Shown in pieces: positions 49,328 to 58,414 of a stretch of DNA of 64,000 nucleotides (the stretch's first letter is position 1; each line of letters starts with the position of its first letter). The notes under the pieces are model-generated. The model had not been told where the DNA came from. It saw nothing but the letters and a program-made list of their open reading frames with translations, and did no database searches. A program made the position numbers and the translations under genes. Origin of the DNA: JBBDIK01 sp040880465. Lineage in GTDB: Bacteria > Actinomycetota > UBA4738 > JBBDHU01. Where the stretch lies: positions 100,951 to 164,950 of the forward strand of contig JBBDIK010000003.1 in the NCBI GenBank assembly GCA_040880465.1. The letters are read 5' to 3'.

Positions 49328-52068
49328 GCAGCGACCTTGCCGGTGAGGCTCGCGCTGAACTGACCATAGAGGCCGGGGTCGTCCGGATATACCGCCTCCG
49401 CACCCTGCCGCCGAGCGTCGGCGACTCGGTCGAGCGCCTTCCCCACACGGTCAAGATCCTGCTGGAGAACCTGCTCCGGCGTTCGGGGACCCGCGACGTC
49501 CAGGACGCCGACGTCCTCGGCCTCGCGCGCTGGCCCGAGCGGAACGAGACCGACATCGCCTTCATGCCGGCACGCGTGTTGATGCAGGACTTCACCGGCG
49601 TTCCCGCGGTGGTGGACCTGGCTGCGATGCGGTCGGCGGTCCAGCGGGCCGGCGGCGATGCTGCTGCGATGGATCCGCTCGTGCCGGTGGACCTGGTTAT
49701 CGATCACTCCGTTCAGGTTGACGTGTTCGGCTCGTCCGAGGCGTACGCGGCGAACATCGAGCACGAATACCGGCGCAACGGCGAGCGCTATGCCCTGCTC
49801 CGTTGGGCCCAGCAGGCGTTCGACGGGTTCACCGTCGTTCCGCCCGGCCGCGGCATCGTCCACCAGGTCAACCTCGAGCATCTCGGCCGGGTCGTGCGGG
49901 TCACGCCGGAGGACGTGGCCGTCCCCGACACCGTGGTGGGCACCGACTCCCACACGACGATGATCAACGGGCTCGGCTGCCTGGGCTGGGGCGTCGGGGG
50001 CATCGAGGCCGAGGCGGCCATGCTGGGGCAACCGATGTTCCTCCCGTGGCCGGGGGTGGTCGGCGTCCAGGTCACCGGTGCGTTGCCACCGGGAACGACC
50101 GCGACGGACCTGGTGCTGACGCTGACACAGATGCTGCGGGCGCACGGCGTGGTGGGTTCGTTCGTCGAGTTCTTCGGGGACGGGCTGTCCTCATTGTCAC
50201 TGGCCGACCGGGCCACGCTGGCGAACATGTGTCCCGAGTACGGCGCCACCTCCGCCTACTTCCCGGTCGATGCGGAGACGCTGCGCTACCTCGCGGCGAC
50301 GGGGCGCGGCGAGCTCACCGATCTCGTCGATCGCTACACGAAGGAGCAAGGGCTGTTCCGGTCCGACGGCGATCCGGCGCCCGGCTTCACCGAGACCCTG
50401 CGGCTCGACCTCGCCGGCATCGAGCCGAGCGTTGCCGGCCCGCGCCGGCCTCAGGACCGCGTCGCGCTTCCCGCCGTGTGGGATTCCTTCGTCGAGGCGT
50501 TCCGGGAGCACTTGAACGAGGACGCCGTCGACCGGCTCGAACTCGAGCGTATGGAGGAGGAGGGCGATGCCGACGGACTGGCGATCGCCGCCGAACCGGC
50601 GGGTGACGTGACGGTCGCGCCGGCGAGCGACGACCGTGTCGGTCACGGCTCCGTCGTGATCGCGTCGATCACCAGCTGCACGAACACGTCCAACCCGTCG
50701 GTGATGCTTGCCGCGGGTCTGCTGGCGAAGAACGCCGTGGAGGCGGGGCTACAGACGCGGCCCTGGGTGAAGACCTCGCTCGCGCCGGGGTCGCGCGTGG
50801 TCACCGACTACCTCGACCGCGCGGGTCTTACCCCGTATCTGGAGAAACTCGGGTTCGACCTGGTCGGATACGGCTGCACGACTTGCATCGGCAACTCCGG
50901 TCCGCTTCCCGACGAGGTGACGCGCGCCGTGGAGGAGGACGACCTGGTCGTCGTCGCCGTCTTGTCGGGGAACCGCAACTTCGAGGGAAGGATCCACCCG
51001 CTGGTTCGGGCCAGCTATCTCGCGTCGCCGCCACTGTGCGTCGCTTACGCGTTGGCCGGCCGCATCGATCTGGATCTTTCGACCGATGAGCTAGGGATCG
51101 CGGCCGACGGGACACCGGTGTACCTGCGGGATCTGTGGCCGTCGCCGGAAGACATCATCGCAGCAGTTCAGCAGGCGGTCACCGCCGAGCAGTTCGACGT
51201 CCAGTACGCCGCGATCTACGAGGGCGACGAGCGATGGCGGGCATTGCCGTCGCCCGACGGCGCGATCTACGACTGGAACCCGGTTTCGACCTACGTTCAG
51301 GAACCCCCGTTCTTCGTTGGTCTGTCGGATGACCTGCCGCCGCCCGAGGACATCCTCGATGCGCGCTGCCTGGTGATGGTGGGGGATTCGGTGACCACGG
51401 ATCACATCTCTCCGGCCGGTGCCATCAAGGCCGACTCCCCTGCGGGGCGGTACCTGCAGGAGCTCGGCGTCGAGCCGCGCGACTTCAACAGCTACGGCGC
51501 CCGCCGCGGCAATCACGAGGTGATGCTGCGGGGGACCTTCGCGAACATCCGGCTTCGGAATCAGCTCGCCCCGGAGACCGAGGGGCCGTGGACGGTGCAC
51601 CTGCCGGATGGCGACCAGATGAGCGTCTACGACGCCGCCAAGCGCTATCGCGATGAGGGCGTACCCCTGCTCGTCATCGCGGGCAAGGAATACGGCTCCG
51701 GGAGTTCGCGGGACTGGGCGGCGAAAGGGCCGGCGTTGCTCGGCGTCCGGTTCGTCCTGGCTGAGAGTTACGAACGCATCCACCGCAGCAATCTGGTCGG
51801 GATGGGCGTGGTGCCGTTGCAGTTCGCGGAAGCCGAGTCGACGGCCTCGCTCGGGCTCACCGGAACCGAGTCGTTCACGATCCGTGACGTCGCGGCGCAG
51901 GTCGCTCCCCGTGGTGATGTAACCGTGCAGGTCCGGCGAGCCGACGGCAACGAGTTCCAGTTCCGCGCGCAGGTCCGGGTCGATGGCGCATCCGAGATGG
52001 ACTATCTGCGCAACGGCGGCATCCTGCAGATGGTTCTCCGCGAACGCCTCCGGCGGCTCGCCCCTTAG
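49324..52068 (+). CDS. acnA: aconitate hydratase A (aconitase/IRP1 type)
   Basis: Isomerises citrate and isocitrate with a [4Fe-4S] cluster. The product is 914 residues, a full AcnA with domain 4 at the C-terminus. Cluster ligands are Cys452 in IASITSCTNTSNPSV and Cys518 and Cys521 in YGCTTCIGNSGPL. VVGTDSHTTMINGLGCLGWGVGGIEAEAAMLGQP, VGDSVTTDHISPAGAIK and LLVIAGKEYGSGSSRDWAAKG are standard blocks. The N-terminus begins near YRLRTLPPSVGDSVERLPHTVKILLENLLRR as in the family. It converges with a GNAT gene (4-nt overlap) and completes the TCA set of the window. Confidence 0.96.
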   Translation: MSSDLAGEARAELTIEAGVVRIYRLRTLPPSVGDSVERLPHTVKILLENLLRRSGTRDVQDADVLGLARWPERNETDIAFMPARVLMQDFTGVPAVVDLAAMRSAVQRAGGDAAAMDPLVPVDLVIDHSVQVDVFGSSEAYAANIEHEYRRNGERYALLRWAQQAFDGFTVVPPGRGIVHQVNLEHLGRVVRVTPEDVAVPDTVVGTDSHTTMINGLGCLGWGVGGIEAEAAMLGQPMFLPWPGVVGVQVTGALPPGTTATDLVLTLTQMLRAHGVVGSFVEFFGDGLSSLSLADRATLANMCPEYGATSAYFPVDAETLRYLAATGRGELTDLVDRYTKEQGLFRSDGDPAPGFTETLRLDLAGIEPSVAGPRRPQDRVALPAVWDSFVEAFREHLNEDAVDRLELERMEEEGDADGLAIAAEPAGDVTVAPASDDRVGHGSVVIASITSCTNTSNPSVMLAAGLLAKNAVEAGLQTRPWVKTSLAPGSRVVTDYLDRAGLTPYLEKLGFDLVGYGCTTCIGNSGPLPDEVTRAVEEDDLVVVAVLSGNRNFEGRIHPLVRASYLASPPLCVAYALAGRIDLDLSTDELGIAADGTPVYLRDLWPSPEDIIAAVQQAVTAEQFDVQYAAIYEGDERWRALPSPDGAIYDWNPVSTYVQEPPFFVGLSDDLPPPEDILDARCLVMVGDSVTTDHISPAGAIKADSPAGRYLQELGVEPRDFNSYGARRGNHEVMLRGTFANIRLRNQLAPETEGPWTVHLPDGDQMSVYDAAKRYRDEGVPLLVIAGKEYGSGSSRDWAAKGPALLGVRFVLAESYERIHRSNLVGMGVVPLQFAEAESTASLGLTGTESFTIRDVAAQVAPRGDVTVQVRRADGNEFQFRAQVRVDGASEMDYLRNGGILQMVLRERLRRLAP

Positions 52069-52616
52069 CGGAGATCCAGGGAGAGGATCACGTCGCGGAT
52101 CGTCGCGCGGCCGATATCGACGCTGTGTTCGCCGAATGGTCGCAGTCCCATGTGCTCATAGAAGGCCATCGCGGACGGGTTCCGGTCCCAGACACAGAGC
52201 CAGATGAATGACCGATCCCCGCGGCTCGCGTAGGCGACCGTGTCGTCGAGCAGAGCCCGGCCGATCCCTCGACCCTGGTGGGATCCAAGCACGTAGAGGC
52301 GGTGCAGGTGCAGCCCTCGGCCGGGGATGCCTGGGTCACAGCCCCCGCGGATCGGGTCCTCGTCGGTGGCGACGTACGCGACGGGCTCGCCGTCATCGAG
52401 TACCCATCGGAAGCGCGTTCCCGGCTCGTCCATCTCACCGGCGAGGGCGGCGGGGTCGAACGTTTCGGCTGCATCGGCGCGGAACGCTTCCGGATCCCCG
52501 TATTCCACGAAGTTCTCGAGACGGGTCAGCAGTCCGAGCGCAGCCAGGTCGTTCACCCCCTCCACGGGAACATCCTCGATCGTCCACGGGGCGCGATCCG
52601 TCCGCTCGTTCGACAT
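52065..52616 (-). CDS. GNAT-family N-acetyltransferase
   Basis: 183 residues from ATG 52616. The acetyl-CoA loop is LHRLYVLGSHQGRGIGRALLDDTVAYA (Q-x-x-G-x-G-x), followed by FIWLCVWDRNPSAMAFYEHMGLRPFGEHSV, the standard strand-helix end of the fold. The substrate is unknown. It diverges from the transhydrogenase operon with 73 nt between the two starts. Confidence 0.87.
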   Translation of the reverse strand: MSNERTDRAPWTIEDVPVEGVNDLAALGLLTRLENFVEYGDPEAFRADAAETFDPAALAGEMDEPGTRFRWVLDDGEPVAYVATDEDPIRGGCDPGIPGRGLHLHRLYVLGSHQGRGIGRALLDDTVAYASRGDRSFIWLCVWDRNPSAMAFYEHMGLRPFGEHSVDIGRATIRDVILSLDLR

Positions 52617-52675
52617 GGCCGCAATCCTGTCAGGTCGGCGCTCGCGAGCCGTGGCGCGGGAGCTGCTGCCGGTGG

Positions 52676-52681
52676 TACCGT
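52676..52681 (+). promoter_or_regulatory. putative -10 element (TACCGT), leaderless start of pntAA
   Basis: TACCGT ends 8 nt before GTG 52690, which begins a family-like N-terminus; no ribosome-binding site intervenes. Confidence 0.45.
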
Positions 52682-52689
52682 TCCACGCC

Positions 52690-53949
52690 GTGGAAACCGT
52701 CGGCGTACCCCGCGAAACCCCTCCCGGAGAGCGGCGGGTCGCACTCACCCCGAGCGTGGTCGCGGCCCTGGCGAAGGCCGATCTTCGGGTCCTCGTCGAG
52801 TCGGGCGCAGGAGCCGAAGCCGGATATCCGGACGAGGCCTACCGCGACAAGGGCGCGACCATCGTCGCCTCCCGGGACGAGGCGTTCGCCGCGGACGCCG
52901 TGCTCCAGGTCCGGACCGCCGGCGCCGCGCCCGAATCGGGCCGCGATGACCTGGGTCGTATGCGCGGTGACAAGATCGTGATCGGGTTCGCGAACGCCCT
53001 CGCCGCACCCGAGATCCTCCGTGAGGTTGCGGACAGTGGCGCGACCGTCTTCGGCATGGAACTGATGCCGCGTATCACGCGCGCACAGAGCATGGACGCG
53101 CTGTCTTCCCAGGCTTCGATCGCCGGATACAAGGGCGTGCTCCTGATGGCGGAAACGCTCCCGAAGATGTTCCCGATGATGACGACAGCCGCCGGCACCA
53201 TCGCACCGGCGAGGGTGTTGGTCATCGGCGCCGGCGTGGCGGGACTACAGGCCATCGCAACGGCCCGCCGCCTGGGTGCGGTCGTCGAGGGCTATGACGT
53301 TCGTCCGGAGGCGAAGGAGCAGGTCGAGAGTCTCGGCGCCCGGTTCGTGGAACTCGACATCGACACGAGCGAAGCCCAGGGGGAGGGCGGCTATGCCAAG
53401 GAGCAGAGCGAGGAGTTCCTCAAGGCCCAGCGCGCCGCGATGGCCAAGGTTATCGCTGGCAACGACGCCGTCATCACCACGGCACTCGTCCCCGGCAAGC
53501 GCGCGCCGGTCATCGTCACGAAGGAGATGGTCGAGGGGATGGCTCCCGGGTCGGTGGTTGTCGACCTCGCCGCCGAACAGGGCGGCAACTGTGAAGCGAC
53601 CGTTCCCGGTGAAACCGTCGAGGTGGCCGGCGTCACCGTCGTCGGCACCCCCAACCTTCCTGCGACCGTTCCCCACGATGCCAGTCAGATGTACGCGAAG
53701 AACATCAGCACGTTCCTCCTGCACCTGGCCAAGGAGGAGCCGCTCGTCGACCTCGGCGACGAGATCACGCGCGAGACGCTTGTAACGCACGGAGGTCAGA
53801 TCGTCCACCCGCGGGTCCGTCAAGCCTTCGGGCTTGAACCGCTCGAGACTCCTGCAGTGGAACTGGAGCCTGCGCCTGCATCGGCCGACGCCACTGCAGC
53901 CGCAGCCCAAGATGCCGCCGCAGCCACGGCATCCGAGGGGGATAGCTAG
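52690..53949 (+). CDS. pntAA: NAD(P) transhydrogenase subunit alpha part 1 (NAD-binding domain I)
   Basis: 419 residues from GTG 52690. The product opens VETVGVPRETPPGERRVALTPSVVAALAKA, which fits the family, whereas the frame further upstream is antisense to the GNAT gene. The NAD-binding Rossmann segment is RVLVIGAGVAGLQAIATARRLGAVVEGYDVRPE; SQASIAGYKGVLLMAETLPKMFPMMTTAAGTI and VVDLAAEQGGNCE are typical. An Ala-rich acidic tail ends the protein. It couples hydride transfer between NADH and NADP+ to proton flow with PntAB and PntB, which follow on the same strand. Confidence 0.95.
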   Translation: METVGVPRETPPGERRVALTPSVVAALAKADLRVLVESGAGAEAGYPDEAYRDKGATIVASRDEAFAADAVLQVRTAGAAPESGRDDLGRMRGDKIVIGFANALAAPEILREVADSGATVFGMELMPRITRAQSMDALSSQASIAGYKGVLLMAETLPKMFPMMTTAAGTIAPARVLVIGAGVAGLQAIATARRLGAVVEGYDVRPEAKEQVESLGARFVELDIDTSEAQGEGGYAKEQSEEFLKAQRAAMAKVIAGNDAVITTALVPGKRAPVIVTKEMVEGMAPGSVVVDLAAEQGGNCEATVPGETVEVAGVTVVGTPNLPATVPHDASQMYAKNISTFLLHLAKEEPLVDLGDEITRETLVTHGGQIVHPRVRQAFGLEPLETPAVELEPAPASADATAAAAQDAAAATASEGDS

Positions 53950-53967
53950 GGCGTGGAAGGGCACTCC

Positions 53968-54264
53968 ATGGATCTGATCACCGGCCTGTTCGTGTTCGTG
54001 CTGGCCGGGTTCGTCGGGTTCGAGGTCATCCGCCGCGTCCCGCAGATGCTGCACACGCCTTTGATGTCGCTGACGAACGCCCTCTCGGGGATCGCGCTGG
54101 TTGGTTCCATCACGATCGTCGCGACGTCTGACTCCACGTTGGCCACGGTCCTCGGCACGATCGCGATCGTCGCATCGACCATCAACGTGGTCGGTGGGTT
54201 CTGGATCACCGACCGCATGCTGCGGATGTTCAAGAAGCGTGAACCGAAGAAGGCCGACCGGTGA
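53968..54264 (+). CDS. pntAB: NAD(P) transhydrogenase subunit alpha part 2 (membrane domain)
   Basis: 98 residues from ATG 53968 with a GGAAGGG site. Three helices: LITGLFVFVLAGFVGFEVI, SLTNALSGIALVGSITIVATS and ATVLGTIAIVASTINVVGGFWITDRML, then a basic FKKREPKKADR tail. The split alpha subunit (PntAA plus PntAB) is the actinobacterial and alphaproteobacterial arrangement. It overlaps pntB by 4 nt (GTGA). Confidence 0.93.
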   Translation: MDLITGLFVFVLAGFVGFEVIRRVPQMLHTPLMSLTNALSGIALVGSITIVATSDSTLATVLGTIAIVASTINVVGGFWITDRMLRMFKKREPKKADR

Positions 54265-55661
54265 CGGCCGGGGTTCAGCTCGCCTACCTGATCGCCGCCA
54301 TCCTGTTCGTGCTGTCGCTGAAGTGGCTCAGCGCGCCGACGACCGCACGGCGCGGGGTGCTGGCCGGGGAGATCGGCATGGCGATCGCGGTCCTGTCCAC
54401 GATCTTCGCGATCTGGCCGCCCGCGAACCTCGGCTGGATCCTGGCCGCCTTGCTCATGGGAACGGCGATCGGCGCGCCGATGGCGATCTTCATGCCGATG
54501 ACCGCGATGCCGCAGCGGATCGCGCTGTCTCACGCGTTCGGCGCCCTGGCGGCTGCGTTGGTCGGCACGTCCGAGTACTACGTGGCGGTCACCGAGGGTC
54601 ACCACCTGTCGGCGTTCACGATGGGCGCGCTCGGTTTCGAAGTGCTCCTTGGGTTCCTGACCTTCACGGGTTCGTTGATGGCCTTCGGCAAGCTTCAAGG
54701 GGTCCTGCCGCAGCGGCCGATCACCTACAGGGGCCAGAACGCCGTCAACTTCACGCTCATGGGCGTCGCGATCGTCGCGTTGGTCTGGCTCATCATCGAT
54801 CCGACGCAGACCTTGCTCTTCCCGGTGTTGATCGTCGGAGGACTCCTATTCGGCGTGCTGCTGATCATCCCGATCGGTGGAGCCGACATGCCGACCGTGA
54901 TCTCGCTGCTGAATTCCTACGCCGGACTGGCCGGTGCGGCTATGGGGTTCGTCCTCGGCAACCCACTGCTGATCGTGGCCGGCGCGCTCGACGGCGCCTC
55001 CGGGTTCATCCTCTCGGTGATCATGTGCCGGGCGATGAATCGTTCGTTCACCAACGTGCTGTTCGGCGCGTTCGGTCAGGTGACGGCGAGCAGCGGTGGG
55101 GACGAGGACGACGACCGCATCGTGCGGAGCGCGTCGGCAGACGAAGCCGCGATGGTCTTGGAGGCCGCGCGCAAGGTCATCATCGCCCCCGGGTACGGCA
55201 TGGCGGTCGCGCAGGCCCAGCACAAGGTGCGTGAACTCGCAGATATGTTGACGAAGAACGGGACCGAGGTCCTCTTCGCGATCCACCCCGTTGCCGGTCG
55301 TATGCCCGGCCACATGAACGTCTTGCTCGCCGAGGCCGATGTCCCGTACGACCAACTCAAGGAGATGGACGAGGTCAACCCCGAGTTCGCGCAGGCCGAT
55401 GTCGCGCTGGTGATCGGAGCGAACGACGTCACGAACCCCGCTGCGCGGACCGACGAGTCGAGCCCTATCTACGGGATGCCGGTGCTCGACGTCGACAAGG
55501 CCGGCACGGTCATGGTGATCAAGCGGTCGATGAGTCCCGGGTTCGCCGGGATCGACAACCCGCTCTACTACAACGAGAACACGATGATGCTGTTCGGGGA
55601 CGCGAAGCAGTTCGTCGCAGACATCGTGGGGGAACTCTCCCGCTCGGCCGCCGGCGTCTGA
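54261..55661 (+). CDS. pntB: NAD(P) transhydrogenase subunit beta (NADP-binding)
   Basis: 466 residues from GTG 54261. About nine hydrophobic helices occupy residues 1-265 (AFGALAAALVGTSEYY and SLLNSYAGLAGAAMGFVL among them). The NADP-binding domain III follows: VIIAPGYGMAVAQAQHKVRELADMLTKNGTEVLFAIHPVAGRMPGHMNVLLAEADVPYD, VALVIGANDVTNPAA and VIKRSMSPGFAGIDNPLYY. It supplies NADPH by proton-motive force, relevant to the NADPH-dependent Ccr. A hairpin-forming sequence follows the stop. Confidence 0.96.
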   Translation: MTAGVQLAYLIAAILFVLSLKWLSAPTTARRGVLAGEIGMAIAVLSTIFAIWPPANLGWILAALLMGTAIGAPMAIFMPMTAMPQRIALSHAFGALAAALVGTSEYYVAVTEGHHLSAFTMGALGFEVLLGFLTFTGSLMAFGKLQGVLPQRPITYRGQNAVNFTLMGVAIVALVWLIIDPTQTLLFPVLIVGGLLFGVLLIIPIGGADMPTVISLLNSYAGLAGAAMGFVLGNPLLIVAGALDGASGFILSVIMCRAMNRSFTNVLFGAFGQVTASSGGDEDDDRIVRSASADEAAMVLEAARKVIIAPGYGMAVAQAQHKVRELADMLTKNGTEVLFAIHPVAGRMPGHMNVLLAEADVPYDQLKEMDEVNPEFAQADVALVIGANDVTNPAARTDESSPIYGMPVLDVDKAGTVMVIKRSMSPGFAGIDNPLYYNENTMMLFGDAKQFVADIVGELSRSAAGV

Positions 55662-55679
55662 CCCCGGGAAACCCGCTCG

Positions 55680-55704
55680 GGAGCGTCTTGCCGCGCAAGG
55701 CTCC
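55680..55704 (+). terminator. interrupted hairpin downstream of pntB
   Basis: GGAGC (55680-55684) pairs with GCTCC (55700-55704), and TTGC (55688-55691) with GCAA (55695-55698) around a CGC loop, with a 3-nt/1-nt internal bulge. It lies 19 nt after the pntB stop. It lacks a T-tract, so a terminator role is only probable. Confidence 0.35.
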
Positions 55705-55830
55705 TGACACGCGACTCAAGGATGTCTACGCTTCCGGGGCGCCCGATCCATCGGTCCATCGGCCTTTCGGCCGAATCCGGCCTACGGCGAAATGGGGAAC
55801 ATGGGGGATTCACCGTTCCTTTCGAGAGGC

Positions 55831-55852
55831 GCATACCTGATATCAGGTATGC
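55831..55852. promoter_or_regulatory. perfect 22-bp palindrome upstream of the histidine kinase gene
   Basis: GCATACCTGAT is followed immediately by its exact reverse complement. The element ends 17 nt before the kinase ATG and is the longest perfect palindrome I noticed in an intergenic region here. Length and position suit a dimeric repressor or activator site. Confidence 0.65.
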
Positions 55853-55869
55853 CGAGAGGTGAGCGGTCC

Positions 55870-58344
55870 ATGGGGACTGAGCGAGGGAAACCCGGCACCA
55901 GCGCCGGCGATGCCGTCGACGCCAGGCTCCGTTCCCTGGTGGAGACCCTCCCCGTCGTCATCTACATGGACGACTACGCCACAGGCACGACCTTGTTCGT
56001 CAGTCCGCAGGTCGAGTCGTTCATCGGCTACAGCCCCTCCGAGTTCGAGGCCCGCCCGAACATGTGGAAGGAGATCGTTCACCCCGACGATCATGAGCGC
56101 GTAGAGGCTTTCGACGAGGAATGGTTCCGTTCGGTGCGGCCCTGGAGCCTCGAGTACCGGCTCATCGCGCGCGACGGCAACGTGGTCTGGGTCCACGATG
56201 AGGCGGTGGTCGTTCACGACGACGACGGCACCCCATCCCGTTGGCAGGGCGTGTGGCTGGACATCACCGAGCGGAAGCGCGCCGAGGCGGAGCTCGCGCG
56301 TCGTGACGCCGTTTCCGATGCGGTGGCCTTCGCCGCGCGGCGGCTCCTCCGCGCGACGTCGTGGCACGATGAGATGAACGGCATCCTTCAGCATCTGGGT
56401 GAGGCCAGCGAGGTGAGCCGTGCGTACGTCTACGAGAACCTCCTCGATGATGCCGGCGAGCTCGCCAGCACGATCCGATTCGAATGGGACGCGCCCGGTG
56501 CCCCTCGCATGTTCGATAGGAAGCTCAACGTGGCGTACCCGTTCCGGGACGGCTTCATGCACTGGGTGGAGGAGCTCGGTGCGGGCCGGGTGATCCACGG
56601 TCCGGTCGATGAACGACCGGGGCGGGAGAAGCAGTTCATGAACGAGGAGGGCGTTCGTTCCCGCGCGATCGTTCCCGTGTTCGTGGATGCCGAGTGGTGG
56701 GGCTACATCGGCCTCGACGATTGCGTCCGGGAACGGGAATGGTCTATCACCGAGATCGACGCCCTGAAGTCGGCTGCGGAGACCCTCGGCGCGGCGATCC
56801 ATCGACAGGAGGCCGATTCCCGGCTCCAGGAGGCGGAGCAGCAGTACCGTGCGCTGGTCGAGCACATCCCCGCGGTGCTCTACATCGACGTTCCCGGCGA
56901 GGAGATGATCTCCACCTACATCGGCCCGCAGGTCGAGTCGATGCTCGGGATCACGCAGCAGGCGTGGATCACCGATCCCCAGATCTGGGAGAAGCATCTG
57001 CATCCCGACGAGCGGGAGGCGGTTGTCGCCGACTACCTCGATGCGTTGCGCGAGACCGATGGGGGTGTGCACGAGTATCGGATGGTCACCCCCGACGAGC
57101 GGACGCTGTGGATCCGCGACGAATTCACGGTTCTGCGGGACCAGGCGGGTGAGCCGACGCTGATCCAAGGGGTCTTCTTCGACATCACCGACCAGAAGGA
57201 AACCGAACTGCATCTGCGAGAGGCGGAACAGCGCTACCGGACGCTCGTCGAGCAGATCCCGGCGATCGTCTATATCGACCCGCTCGGCGAGACCGAGCCG
57301 ACCCTGTACGTCAACCAGCGGGTCGAGGAGGTTCTCGGATACCCGCGCGAGCGGTGGACGAGCGATCCGAACCTGTGGTGGGACATCTTGCACCCGGACG
57401 ACAAGGACCGCTGCACCGAGAGATGGCACCGCAGCCGCGATACCGGCGAACCGTACTCCGACGAGTACCGTGCCATCGCGGCCGACGGCAGCATCCATTG
57501 GATCCAGGAGGAGTCCGTCGTCCTGAAGAACGACGTGGGTGTCCCCGCCTACATCCAGGGTGTGATGCTCGACATCACGCCGCGGAAGGAAGCCGAGGGC
57601 GAGTTGCACGACGCTCTGGGGCGCGAGCGGGAGGCTTCGGAGCACCTGCGAGCGCTCGATGCGATGAAGAACACGTTGCTGCACGCCGTCTCGCACGACA
57701 TCCGCGGGCCTCTGGCGGGCGTGATGGGCGCGACCGTTCTCCTGCGTCAGGAGGACCAGCTGTCTGCGGAGGAGCGGATCGAGGTCATCGAGGATCTCGA
57801 GGCGAGCGCCGCGAAGATGAATCGCCTGGTGACGGACATGCTCGACCTCGAGCGGGTCGACCGGGGCATCATCGAGCCGAAGCGCGCCGAGGTCGATGTG
57901 GGAGCGCTGGTCCGCGGCGTGGCCGCTGAGCTGGCTCGCGATCGCGAGGTCGGCGCCGAGGCTGAGTCGTCGATCCACGTGAGCATCGGGCCGCGCGAGC
58001 CGGTGACGGCATCCCTGGATGCCGCCCGGGTTGAGCGGATCCTCGAGAACCTCATGCGGAACGCGCTGCGACATACCCCGCCCGGTACCCGGGTCGACGT
58101 CGGCGTCGAGCGGACGGATGACGGTGTCACCCTCCTCGTCGAGGATCGGGGCCCGGGGGTCCCCGATGACTTGAAGGCGACCATCTTCGAACCGTTCATG
58201 CGCGGGGACGGCAGCGATGGGGGAGCTGGCATCGGCCTCTCGCTCGTCGCCCGGTTCGCCGAGCTGCACGGCGGAACGGCCGGCGTCGAGGACCGCGACG
58301 GAGGCGGCGCTTCGTTCCGGGTCGTCCTGCCCGATCCCGCGTAG
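55870..58344 (+). CDS. cytosolic PAS-GAF-PAS-PAS hybrid-sensor histidine kinase
   Basis: 824 residues from ATG 55870 (AGAGGTGAG site); earlier in-frame ATGs overlap the palindrome. Order: PAS/PAC (about 20-145, LPVVIYMDDYATGTTLFVSPQVESFIGYSPSEFE), GAF (about 155-320), PAS/PAC (about 330-445), PAS/PAC (about 450-580), HisKA with His609 in LLHAVSHDIRGPLAGV, and HATPase_c with NLMRNALRHTPPG, EDRGPGVPDD and GAGIGLSLVARF. All three PAS domains share the V-x-Y-I-D opening and bear the L-x-Y-V-S-type ligand region, suggesting duplication. No transmembrane helix or adjacent response regulator is visible, so the partner is an orphan elsewhere. Confidence 0.92.
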   Translation: MGTERGKPGTSAGDAVDARLRSLVETLPVVIYMDDYATGTTLFVSPQVESFIGYSPSEFEARPNMWKEIVHPDDHERVEAFDEEWFRSVRPWSLEYRLIARDGNVVWVHDEAVVVHDDDGTPSRWQGVWLDITERKRAEAELARRDAVSDAVAFAARRLLRATSWHDEMNGILQHLGEASEVSRAYVYENLLDDAGELASTIRFEWDAPGAPRMFDRKLNVAYPFRDGFMHWVEELGAGRVIHGPVDERPGREKQFMNEEGVRSRAIVPVFVDAEWWGYIGLDDCVREREWSITEIDALKSAAETLGAAIHRQEADSRLQEAEQQYRALVEHIPAVLYIDVPGEEMISTYIGPQVESMLGITQQAWITDPQIWEKHLHPDEREAVVADYLDALRETDGGVHEYRMVTPDERTLWIRDEFTVLRDQAGEPTLIQGVFFDITDQKETELHLREAEQRYRTLVEQIPAIVYIDPLGETEPTLYVNQRVEEVLGYPRERWTSDPNLWWDILHPDDKDRCTERWHRSRDTGEPYSDEYRAIAADGSIHWIQEESVVLKNDVGVPAYIQGVMLDITPRKEAEGELHDALGREREASEHLRALDAMKNTLLHAVSHDIRGPLAGVMGATVLLRQEDQLSAEERIEVIEDLEASAAKMNRLVTDMLDLERVDRGIIEPKRAEVDVGALVRGVAAELARDREVGAEAESSIHVSIGPREPVTASLDAARVERILENLMRNALRHTPPGTRVDVGVERTDDGVTLLVEDRGPGVPDDLKATIFEPFMRGDGSDGGAGIGLSLVARFAELHGGTAGVEDRDGGGASFRVVLPDPA

Positions 58345-58400
58345 GCGGGTCTCCACAGGAACGTCACTTGGCCATCGCCTCGGGTTTCGCCTCCCACGGG

Positions 58401-58406
58401 TATCGT
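58401..58406 (+). promoter_or_regulatory. putative -10 element (TATCGT), leaderless start of the LCP gene
   Basis: TATCGT ends 8 nt before ATG 58415; TGACCCCC in between has no ribosome-binding site. Confidence 0.45.
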
Positions 58407-58414
58407 TGACCCCC

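Noticed and set aside
55759..55774. Hairpin TCGGCC-TTTC-GGCCGA as a terminator or riboswitch stem
   Set aside because: A 6-bp stem alone is common by chance at this GC content, and it has no T-tract or conserved flanks.
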